From: CAYJVP01 sp964373615
Lineage (GTDB): Bacteria > Patescibacteriota > Patescibacteriia > UBA9934 > GWF2-40-263
Direction: 5' to 3'
NCBI GenBank assembly: GCA_964373615.1
Contig: CAYJVP010000053.1
Location: forward strand, 1 to 7,178
DNA: 7,178 bases
The notes under the pieces were generated by a model that worked only from the letters and a program-made list of their open reading frames with translations, was not told the origin of the DNA and ran no database searches. Positions 1 through 5,630 of this stretch are shown in pieces. Both the position numbers and the translations under genes were made by a program. Numbering within the stretch: position 1 is the first letter of the stretch; every line of letters begins with the position of its first letter.

Positions 1-9
1 ATTCTCCGT

Positions 10-38
10 TTGACAGAGTGTTACACAGGTGTTACAGT
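10..38 (+). promoter_or_regulatory. Sigma70-type promoter of the toxin-antitoxin pair
   Basis: A perfect -35 box TTGACA lies at 10-15. After a 17-base spacer, TACAGT at 33-38 matches four of six -10 positions. Transcription would start near 45, about 16 bases before the antitoxin ATG at 61. The leader is pyrimidine-rich and holds no ribosome-binding site. The spacer and -10 are covered by palindromes that look like operators, which fits the autoregulation usual for such pairs. Boxes and spacing are seen; activity is inferred. Confidence 0.6.
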
Positions 39-42
39 AACC
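18..42. promoter_or_regulatory. Candidate antitoxin operator (overlapping palindromes)
   Basis: Two perfect odd palindromes sit between and over the promoter boxes: GTGTTACAC at 18-26 and GTTACAGTAAC at 31-41. The shared half-site GTGTTACA occurs at 18-25 and 29-36. The two copies are 11 bases apart, close to one helical turn. Ribbon-helix-helix antitoxins, alone or with their toxin, commonly bind such paired short sites and repress their own promoter. The palindromes are seen; binding by the antitoxin encoded at 61-282 is inferred. Confidence 0.5.
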
Positions 43-60
43 TCGAACCATTCCTTTTTT

Positions 61-282
61 ATGCCGACCCATAAGCATCGTATTAATTTATCCGTCCCTC
101 ATGACATTGACCAGGCGATCCATAAGCTCGCTCTTCGTGACCGTATATCGCTTTCAGGTAAAACACTTGACCTTATCAAACACGCGCTGGAGATAGAGGA
201 AGACGGAATTTTGCTCAAAATCGCCGAAGGGCGTGAGGCCAAGAAGGGCAAGCTCATTTCACACGAGAAGGCATGGGGGTAA
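61..282 (+). CDS. RHH/RelB-like antitoxin of a type II toxin-antitoxin pair
   Basis: This 73-residue protein is probably the antitoxin that binds and neutralises the toxin encoded just downstream and represses the shared promoter. An N-terminal strand (HRINLSVP, residues 6-13) followed by two helices (about 14-30 and 31-46) fits a ribbon-helix-helix DNA-binding fold. The C-terminal part (about 47-73) is charged and ends in SHEKAWG, like the toxin-wrapping tails of RelB/CopG-type antitoxins (often SHEEVW or similar). I chose ATG 61 because the frame open from TTG 10 would begin inside the -35 box. No ribosome-binding site precedes it. The stop overlaps the toxin start by 10 bases, so translation is probably coupled. 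The family call rests on pattern and context; the exact subfamily is uncertain. Confidence 0.8.
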   Translation: MPTHKHRINLSVPHDIDQAIHKLALRDRISLSGKTLDLIKHALEIEEDGILLKIAEGREAKKGKLISHEKAWG

Positions 283-557
283 CATACGCCATCCATTACC
301 ACCCACTGGTCGTCCGTGAAGACATTCCCAAGCTGGATTCGGTCATGAAGCTCCGCATGAAAAAAGCCATCGAGGAGAAACTCATGACACATCCGGAATT
401 GTTTGGCATCCCACTGCGACGTTCGGTCAAGGGCCATCGCAAGCTCCGTGTCGGCGACTATCGCATCGTTTTTCGGATCCAAGGAAATTTGGTGAAAATA
501 TTTGCCATCCAGCATCGCTCTGTCGTTTGGCAACGAATCATAGCGAGACTTTCATAG
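273..557 (+). CDS. RelE/ParE-superfamily toxin
   Basis: This 94-residue protein is probably the toxin partner of the preceding antitoxin. RelE members cleave mRNA in the ribosomal A site; ParE members poison gyrase. Typical features appear in order: an N-terminal strand (TYAIHYHP), a helical pair (about 15-40), the strand block PLRRSVKGHRKLRVGDYRIVF (47-67), and VKIFAIQHRS (74-83). K53, K57, R59, R64 and R82 form a basic set like that of mRNA-cleaving RelE proteins. W86 falls where E. coli RelE has its catalytic Tyr87. ATG 273 overlaps the antitoxin gene by 10 bases, and a close GAGAAGG precedes it, so coupling is likely. It is full-length for the family. The RelE versus ParE activity cannot be settled from sequence alone. 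Confidence 0.85.
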   Translation: MGVTYAIHYHPLVVREDIPKLDSVMKLRMKKAIEEKLMTHPELFGIPLRRSVKGHRKLRVGDYRIVFRIQGNLVKIFAIQHRSVVWQRIIARLS

Positions 558-570
558 CTGACGATTTTTT

Positions 571-601
571 GAAAGCTCCGGAGCAGCCTCGCGGGGTTTT
601 C
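571..601 (+). terminator. Possible weak terminator after the toxin gene
   Basis: A GC-rich stretch starting 13 bases after the toxin stop contains the palindrome GCTCCGGAGC and then CCTCGCGGGG followed by TTTTC. GAAA at 571-574 can pair with TTTC at the end, with CTCC/GGGG inside. The pairing is imperfect and the T-run is short. It also overlaps the -35 region of the next promoter, so this is a weak call. Confidence 0.3.
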
Positions 602-626
602 ATTTTCATGTTTTCCGAGCTATAAT
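597..626 (+). promoter_or_regulatory. Strong promoter of the nrdR-htrA-pyk run
   Basis: A perfect TATAAT lies at 621-626, and TTTTCA at 597-602 (four of six -35 positions) lies upstream with an 18-base spacer. Transcription would start near 633, only about six bases before the nrdR ATG at 639. That leaves no room for a ribosome-binding site, so the message would be effectively leaderless. I see no NrdR-box-like palindrome here. Confidence 0.7.
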
Positions 627-638
627 GTCGAGCGACGT

Positions 639-1124
639 ATGCGCTGTCCTGTTTGCAATCACGGCGACACGAAGGTGGTTGATTCCCGCATCGCAACCGA
701 CGGCGCGAGTATCCGCCGCCGACGCGAGTGTGAACAATGTGGATTTCGGTTTTCCACCCTTGAAGAAATCGAACTTTTAGATCTCACCGTTGTCAAACGC
801 GACGGTCGGCGCGAGACCTACTCACGCGAAAAACTTGTGCGTGGTCTTGAGAAGGCGCTCGAGAAGCGTCCATACACCGAAGCGGCCTTTCAAAAACTCG
901 TGCACAAGGTGGAACGCGACATTCAAAAAAAACGCCGTGGAGAAATCACGAGTCAGGACGTTGGGGAAATCGTCATGCGGCATCTACGCACCTTCGACAA
1001 GGTCGCCTATATCCGGTTTGCCTCCGTCTACCGTTCCTTTGAGGATGTCCGGACGTTTGAAAACGAACTTCGGAAACTTTCAGCAAACGGAAAACGAAAA
1101 ACGAAAAAACGAAGATTGACGTAG
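639..1124 (+). CDS. nrdR: Transcriptional repressor NrdR
   Basis: NrdR represses ribonucleotide reductase genes in response to nucleotide state: it senses (d)ATP through an ATP-cone and binds NrdR boxes through a zinc ribbon. The start MRCPVC with C3, C6, C31 and C34 is the family's zinc ribbon, including VVDSR and the basic SIRRRRECEQCG stretch. The ATP-cone covers about 48-138 (VVKRDGRRETYSREKL, then FDKVAYIRFASVYRSF). At 161 residues it is normal for the family, with a very basic tail (GKRKTKKRRLT) beyond the cone. ATG 639 is fixed by the MRCPxC start, although no ribosome-binding site precedes it. It is first in a run with the protease and pyruvate kinase genes, the next gene starting three bases after its stop. 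No nrd gene lies in the window. Confidence 0.97.
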   Translation: MRCPVCNHGDTKVVDSRIATDGASIRRRRECEQCGFRFSTLEEIELLDLTVVKRDGRRETYSREKLVRGLEKALEKRPYTEAAFQKLVHKVERDIQKKRRGEITSQDVGEIVMRHLRTFDKVAYIRFASVYRSFEDVRTFENELRKLSANGKRKTKKRRLT

Positions 1125-1127
1125 CCT

Positions 1128-2363
1128 ATGGATACGCAGACACCACGTCCACATCGAACCGTCCTGTTTGCGACCCTCGCGCTTGCAGCACTCGTTGGGC
1201 TTCTCGGCGGCATCGTGGGCGGGGTCGCTGCCAGTCGATGGACAGACAGCATTCCGTTTTTGGGGAATCGCTCGATCACGCTTTCGGATGCTGACATTGA
1301 TCGAGAGATTGTGGAGTTGATCGAAGAGGAATCCGCGACGATCAACGTGGTGGAACGCGTGACGCCAGCGGTGGCAAGCATCATTGTGCGCAAGCCCCTG
1401 AAGGATGTGACCTCAAGCAGATTTGGATCCCCCGAGGACTTCTTTTTCTTTGAGCCATCTGTCGAGGTGGATCCCGAGAAGCTCGTTGAGATCGGCGGGG
1501 GAACGGGATTTTTCGTGACCTCGGATGGGCTTTTGGTGACCAACAAACATGTTGTGGAAGACGCGACGGCCACCTACAGTGTTGTCATGAACGACGGGGA
1601 AGAGTATCCAGTCGAAGTCGTTGACACGGACCCTTTTTTTGACATCGCGGTCTTGCGTGTCCAGGGTCAAGAGGACCGGGAGTTTCCGGTTGTGACATTC
1701 GGGGATTCGGATCGCATCCGCATCGGGCAGACCGTTATCGCCATTGGAAATACCTTGTCGCAGTATCGTAATACGGTGACCAAGGGCGTGGTTTCTGGCA
1801 TTGATCGCAATGTTTCGGCGTATGATTTTCAGTTCGGAGCCGAACTTATCGAGGGGGCGATTCAAACAGACGCCGCGATTAACCCAGGGAATTCTGGCGG
1901 TCCGCTCATCAATCTGCTCGGCGAGGTCGTTGGGGTGAATACGGCCGTTAGCGCCGAAGGAGAAGGGGTCGGATTTGCGATTCCAATTAATGAAGTCAAG
2001 CAGGCGGTGAAGGACGTGCAAGATGTTGGCCGTATTGTCCGGCCGTGGCTTGGGGTCAGGTTCGTCATGTTGGATGAGGAGTCTGCAGAGGAGTTTGGTC
2101 TTGTGGATGCTCGGGGCGCGCTCCTCGCGCAAGGAAATCGCGGGGAGCCGGCGGTTGTGCCGGATAGCCCGGCAGACAAGGCCGGCCTTCAGGAAGGCGA
2201 CGTGGTTCTTTCTATCGATGGCGAGGAGCTCAGCGCGGATCACTCGCTTGCCGAGGCGATTCGCTCCCACACCCCCGGCGACTCTGTCACCATGACCGTG
2301 AAGCGTGGGGAAGAAACCTTTGATGTCGACGTCGTGCTCGCAGAGTTCAGCGCACGGGAGTGA
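1128..2363 (+). CDS. Membrane-anchored HtrA/DegP-like serine protease with PDZ domain
   Basis: This 411-residue protein is a trypsin-like protease of the HtrA/DegP/DegS group, which degrades or processes misfolded proteins outside the cytoplasmic membrane. One hydrophobic segment (about 12-35, Gly/Ala/Leu-rich) should act as an uncleaved anchor with the catalytic part outside. The triad is visible: H141 in TNKHVV, D172 in FDIAVL and S256 in NPGNSGGPL, with the usual VGFAIP at 281-286. A single PDZ domain covers about 305-405, with SPADKAGLQEGDVVLSIDG at 347-365. A phenylalanine run (FFFF, 105-108) occupies the variable N-terminal part of the protease domain. The start lies three bases after nrdR and one base separates its stop from pyk, so co-translation is likely. 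One PDZ domain is closer to DegS/HtrA than to two-PDZ DegP; a specific symbol is not justified. Confidence 0.95.
   Translation: MDTQTPRPHRTVLFATLALAALVGLLGGIVGGVAASRWTDSIPFLGNRSITLSDADIDREIVELIEEESATINVVERVTPAVASIIVRKPLKDVTSSRFGSPEDFFFFEPSVEVDPEKLVEIGGGTGFFVTSDGLLVTNKHVVEDATATYSVVMNDGEEYPVEVVDTDPFFDIAVLRVQGQEDREFPVVTFGDSDRIRIGQTVIAIGNTLSQYRNTVTKGVVSGIDRNVSAYDFQFGAELIEGAIQTDAAINPGNSGGPLINLLGEVVGVNTAVSAEGEGVGFAIPINEVKQAVKDVQDVGRIVRPWLGVRFVMLDEESAEEFGLVDARGALLAQGNRGEPAVVPDSPADKAGLQEGDVVLSIDGEELSADHSLAEAIRSHTPGDSVTMTVKRGEETFDVDVVLAEFSARE
2355..2359 (+). promoter_or_regulatory. Ribosome-binding site fixing the pyk start
   Basis: GGGAG lies five bases before ATG 2365, inside the 3' end of the protease gene. 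It is the clearest ribosome-binding site on the plus strand of the window. It supports ATG 2365 over an in-frame ATG at 2305, which would add 20 residues unlike any pyruvate kinase. Confidence 0.55.
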
Positions 2364-2364
2364 T

Positions 2365-3774
2365 ATGTCAAAGCGCACCAAGATCGTTTGCACCATCGGG
2401 CCGGCCAGCAAAAATCCGGCAATCCTGCGCGCCATGATCGCCTCTGGCATGAACGCGGCGCGTTTGAATTTTTCGCACGGGACGCACAAAGAGCACGCGC
2501 TCCTCATGAAGAACATTCTTGCCTCCGCCAAGGCTCTCCATGAACCCGTGGCAATTCTGCAAGATTTGCAAGGGCCAAAAATTCGACTCGGAAATCTGCC
2601 AGAGAGCGGTGTCGTGCTCAAAGCGAGACAACACATGACGTTCAAAACGGATGCGAAACGTTTTGTGTTGGGAGAGGCGCCTGTGTTTCCGGTGACCTAT
2701 GCCGATCTGCACAAAGACGTGAAGGTCGGCCATCGCATCTTGATCGACGACGGCCTCATAGAAGTGAAGGTGGTCAAAATTCACGGCCACGAGATTTTGT
2801 CACAGGTGGTCAATGGCGGAAGGGTGAGCTCGCACAAGGGCATGAATTTTCCAGACTCCACCTTGCGGATCAGTCCGATCACGGACAAGGATCGTAAGGA
2901 TCTCGCGTTTGGCGTCAAACAGGGCGTGGATTTTGTCGCCCTGTCGTTTGTGACATCCGCGAAGGATGTCGTACGCCTGCGCTCGCTCTTGAAGCGCGCC
3001 GGACGCCGAGGGCAGGCCTTGCCGCGCATCATCGGAAAGATCGAGAAGCATGAAGCGATCGCGCGCTTTGACGAGATTCTCGCCGCGGCAGACGGCATTA
3101 TGGTGGCCCGCGGAGACCTTGGGATCGAAATTCCGTCCGAGGAGGTTCCGATCCGTCAAAAAGAGATCATTGAAAAATGTCGGCAGGCCGGCAAGCCCGT
3201 TCTCGTCGCCACCCAGATGCTCGACTCGATGACGCGCAATCCCCGTCCCACGCGCGCTGAGGTGAGCGACGTGGCGAACGCAGTCATTGATCACGCGGAC
3301 GCCGTGATGCTCTCTGGCGAATCCGCCACGGGATCATATCCAGTTGAAACGGTGCGGATGATGGCGAGGATCGTCGCGCGCACGGAAGCCTCACCCTTTG
3401 ATGACCTGACGCTTCCCAAAGACGCGGGCGGCGGATGGGAAATATTCATAAGCCATGCTCTCCAGGCGCTTGCGGCACAGGGTCACATTCACGGCGTGCT
3501 GTCCGCGACCTTTTTTGCGCCTTGGTGCGAGCTGTTGAATGCGGCGCGGCCAGAGATCCCGCTGTACATTGCGTCTGACGATTTGTCGCGCGTGAGGCAG
3601 ATGAATATGCGCTGGAGTGTTCGGCCGTTTTTGTTCAAAAAAATGTCGTCGTCGGATTTCGTAAAAAAGGCGGTCGCCATGCTTCGCAAAGAAGGGCGCG
3701 TGAAAAAAGGAATGCGTTTGGCGCTCGTCCTCGGCGGCGAACACGGCGCCGGTTTTGACGTGATCGATGTTTGA
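2365..3774 (+). CDS. pyk: Pyruvate kinase
   Basis: Pyruvate kinase converts phosphoenolpyruvate and ADP to pyruvate and ATP, the last step of glycolysis, in the cytoplasm. At 469 residues it is full-length. The barrel begins with KIVCTIGPAS (6-15) and carries ARLNFSHG with R33, N35 and S37. The small B domain starts after DLQGPKIR (67-74) and runs to about 165. The catalytic Lys and metal-binding Glu are in GKIEK (K225, E227). MVARGDLGIEIP (246-257, D251), ATQMLDSM (282-289) and DAVMLSGESATG complete the active site. The C-terminal domain (about 355-469) is recognisable but divergent: the usual effector-phosphate loop is replaced by SATFFAPWCELL (380-391). ATG 2365 is one base after the protease stop and has a ribosome-binding site. 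A candidate promoter for the next gene lies in its last codons. Confidence 0.97.
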   Translation: MSKRTKIVCTIGPASKNPAILRAMIASGMNAARLNFSHGTHKEHALLMKNILASAKALHEPVAILQDLQGPKIRLGNLPESGVVLKARQHMTFKTDAKRFVLGEAPVFPVTYADLHKDVKVGHRILIDDGLIEVKVVKIHGHEILSQVVNGGRVSSHKGMNFPDSTLRISPITDKDRKDLAFGVKQGVDFVALSFVTSAKDVVRLRSLLKRAGRRGQALPRIIGKIEKHEAIARFDEILAAADGIMVARGDLGIEIPSEEVPIRQKEIIEKCRQAGKPVLVATQMLDSMTRNPRPTRAEVSDVANAVIDHADAVMLSGESATGSYPVETVRMMARIVARTEASPFDDLTLPKDAGGGWEIFISHALQALAAQGHIHGVLSATFFAPWCELLNAARPEIPLYIASDDLSRVRQMNMRWSVRPFLFKKMSSSDFVKKAVAMLRKEGRVKKGMRLALVLGGEHGAGFDVIDV

Positions 3775-3783
3775 GTTTATTGT
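3755..3783 (+). promoter_or_regulatory. Candidate promoter inside the 3' end of pyk
   Basis: TTGACG at 3755-3760 (five of six) and TATTGT at 3778-3783 (four of six) are separated by 17 bases. Transcription would begin near 3790, at or within two bases of ATG 3792, so the message would be leaderless. The -35 box lies in the last codons of pyk. It would let the downstream cluster be expressed separately from the nrdR-htrA-pyk run. Confidence 0.5.
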
Positions 3784-3791
3784 AACAACGT

Positions 3792-4001
3792 ATGCAACAA
3801 CATGTTTCCGCGACATTGACGCCCGAAGAGGCCGTGGCGCAGGCCGCGACCCTCATGGCCGAATACGAAAAAAAGCTTGGCGAGCTGAATGCAAAAGAGC
3901 AACAGCTCTTCAACACGGCGATTAAAAAAGGCGAGGGGCGGGCCCTTGACCGCATCCGTGCCTGGATCGAGCGGATTTTTCTGCGGTTAATTGGCAAATA
4001 A
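3792..4001 (+). CDS. Small helical protein of unknown function
   Basis: I do not recognise this 69-residue protein. It should be almost entirely helical: a polar N-terminus, then an amphipathic helix (TPEEAVAQAATLMAEYEKKL, 10-29), a charged middle (30-50), and a basic amphipathic C-terminal helix (ALDRIRAWIERIFLRLIGK, 51-69). That last helix could lie on a membrane or pack against a partner. There is no signal peptide and no cysteine. It starts 17 bases after pyk, near a candidate promoter, with no ribosome-binding site. Its TAA is one base before the ATG of the long repeat protein, so the two are probably co-expressed and may work together. The reading is supported by tight packing and balanced codon use; function cannot be assigned. 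Confidence 0.75.
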   Translation: MQQHVSATLTPEEAVAQAATLMAEYEKKLGELNAKEQQLFNTAIKKGEGRALDRIRAWIERIFLRLIGK

Positions 4002-4002
4002 T

Positions 4003-5520
4003 ATGGCAGAAGGATCAGCAGGAAGAGGGAGATGGTCGCGGATGGCGGCTGGGGAAGCGCCACAACAGGCTGAGGCGGCAGAGGCAGCTTCTTCGGCTGG
4101 CGCTTCGGCAGCTGAAGGGCGCCCCACAGCCGAATCGGCCAAGGTTGAGGCGGCGGCGCCAAAGGCTGAGGCGGGCGAGGCAGGAGCGCCACCAAAAGAA
4201 AGCGGTGAAGCAAAATCTTCTGACACAGGAGAGCCGAGGAAGGCCGCGGACGTGCGGCCAAGGTTTGAAGCGCTCAAACGGAAGCTGCGTGAGCGCGGTG
4301 TGGATGACCGCGAAGCCGGGCGTCAAGCCGCGTACGAAACGATCGGGTCGCTTTCAACGGCCATGGAAGCACAGGCACAGGCACAGGCACAGGCCTGGAG
4401 GTCGCACGAGAAAATTATTGATGGTCTTCTTGGACGACTGAAGGACGAATCTGATAAGCGCAGCGCGGAGGTTGCAGCGCTGCGAAAGGAAATTGATGCG
4501 CTTCGCGTGGAAATGAGAACACTGACCGATGGAGCAAAAGCAAAGGTGGAAGCGCTGAAGGCCGCGGTTGAGCCCACGCCGGTAGCTGCGGAGCCTGCGG
4601 CCGCTGCCGCGCCAGCAGAAGCTACGGTTGCGGCGGGAGCGGAAGCCGCGCCAAAGGGAGTCACGGAGGAAGATCTTGAAGGAATGAGTGTGCAGCAACT
4701 TGATGCGTTGACCGCCTCCACGATCGAGGCGCTCAAACACGCCACGCCCGATCAGCAGAGTCTCATGAGACAGCAGATTGCCAGAATGTCGGTCTTGAAG
4801 GCGAGGAAACTTCAGCCAGAGTTTGCGGCCAAGGCCAAGGCCGTGGAAAAGAAACAGGAAGAAGAGGCTCATCAAAAGGAAGAAGAGGCTCATCAAAAGG
4901 AAGAAGAGGCTGCTCGTGAGGTCGAACGTCGCCGCGCGCGCGACCCGCTTGGCGTGAAGCGCGAACTTTTGCGCGCTCGGGAGTTTTTGTTTGCGGCGCA
5001 AAACCTCGAGAAGATGCATCAAGCAACTCCGCAAGCGCCGGAGCTTGCGAAGGCGCGCCAGGCAGTCGAGGACGCGAAGGCAATCGTTAGCGCGAGCATG
5101 GATCTGTACAAAAAGCTCACAGGTACCGCGCTCGATTACGCTGCGTTGAATCAGGAACTTGACCAAAACGGCATTGAGACGGCGCGCAAGGAACTTGTTG
5201 ACCGTGGTCTTGAGATGCCAGCAATCCGCGAGTACGGCCCATTGGATGTGCTGCGTCAAGTAGTGAGACTGCGCGAAATCGTTTTTGCGGCCGATGCGCT
5301 CACCAAGTCCGGCGTTCCCGAACAAATCGGACTCGGATCAACCGCGCGGGAAGCGGCGCAAAAAGAATTGTCCGCTGCCATGGCGGAGTATAAGAGACAG
5401 ACCGGCGTGGAATTGACGTTTGCTTATCTAAACGAGCTTCTTGAGAGGGATCCTAAAAAGCTCGAGGCATCCATGCAGCGGAGCCGCGAGCTTGCTGAGC
5501 ACATGGCCCGTGCTGTCCGT
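4003..5520 (+). CDS. Long Ala/Glu-rich coiled-coil repeat protein, cut by assembly gap
   Basis: I do not recognise this protein; 506 residues are visible before the gap. In order: a disordered Ala/Glu/Pro-rich region (1-82); a helical segment with an AQAQAQAQ tract (about 83-132); a coiled coil (about 133-190); an Ala/Pro linker (190-218); a module of about 53 residues (223-275, around MSVQQLDAL) that recurs in the protein after the gap; a highly charged helix with EEEAHQK heptads (281-312); then two tandem repeats of about 95 residues (314-411 and 412-506). There is no signal peptide, membrane segment or catalytic motif, so it is probably cytoplasmic and structural. ATG 4003 lies one base after the upstream stop and has no ribosome-binding site; TTG 3991 is an in-frame alternative. 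If the gap is really 100 bases the frame ends at TGA 5632-5634, but 100 N may be a placeholder, so the C-terminus is unknown. Confidence 0.8.
4369..4392 (+). repeat. Hexanucleotide tandem repeat GCACAG x4
   Basis: Four perfect copies of GCACAG encode alternating Ala-Gln at residues 123-130 of the long repeat protein. A six-base unit keeps the frame if copy number changes, so variation would alter length rather than switch the gene off. Confidence 0.9.
4858..4911 (+). repeat. 21-bp tandem repeat encoding EEEAHQK heptads
   Basis: Two perfect copies of a 21-base unit (4858-4878 and 4879-4899) and 12 bases of a third (4900-4911) encode EEEAHQK, EEEAHQK and EEEA. The unit is exactly seven codons, one coiled-coil heptad, so gaining or losing a copy would lengthen or shorten a helix without changing phase. 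With few hydrophobic core positions, a single stable charged helix is as likely as a coiled coil. Confidence 0.9.
4942..5520 (+). repeat. Two tandem protein repeats of about 95 residues
   Basis: Residues 314-411 and 412-506 of the long protein align along their length. Shared positions are DPLGVKR / GPLDVLR, RAREFLFAA / RLREIVFAA, YKKLTG / YKRQTG and ALNQEL / YLNELL, with one gap of about four residues. The copies are diverged at DNA level, so the duplication is old and the fold has been kept by selection. Each repeat should be a small helical bundle. A further copy could be hidden by the gap that begins right after the second. Confidence 0.75.
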
Positions 5521-5620
5521 NNNNNNNNNNNNNNNNNNNNNNNNNNNNNNNNNNNNNNNNNNNNNNNNNNNNNNNNNNNNNNNNNNNNNNNNNNNNNNNN
5601 NNNNNNNNNNNNNNNNNNNN
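5521..5620. other. Assembly gap of 100 N
   Basis: Exactly 100 undetermined bases interrupt the repeat-protein region. The round number suggests a scaffold placeholder, so true length and reading frame across it are unknown. The gap follows repetitive coding sequence, which may be why assembly failed. Confidence 0.95.
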
Positions 5621-5630
5621 GCATCGATTC

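Noticed and set aside
558..638. NrdR box (autoregulatory site) upstream of nrdR
   Set aside because: I looked for paired palindromes resembling ACACWATATAWTGTGT-type boxes and found none in this interval.
2305..2364. Upstream in-frame start for pyruvate kinase
   Set aside because: It would add 20 residues unlike the family and overlap the protease gene deeply; ATG 2365 has GGGAG at the right distance and gives the normal N-terminus.
1413..2645. Long open frame of 410 codons on the minus strand
   Set aside because: It lies wholly antisense to the protease gene and the start of pyk, both confirmed by catalytic motifs. Its translation is His/Arg/Pro-rich with no recognisable domain, as expected of a shadow frame in GC-rich DNA.
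3781..3787. TGTAACA near the pyk-internal promoter, the reverse complement of the toxin-antitoxin half-site TGTTACA
   Set aside because: A seven-base match is expected about once by chance on two strands of a window this size, and there is no second half-site, so I do not call cross-regulation.
4354..5325. Open frame of 323 codons on the minus strand opposite the repeat protein
   Set aside because: It mirrors low-complexity codons (Leu/Phe/Arg runs opposite Glu/Lys/Ala runs) and has no start signal. The plus frame has conserved internal repeats and tight spacing to its neighbour.
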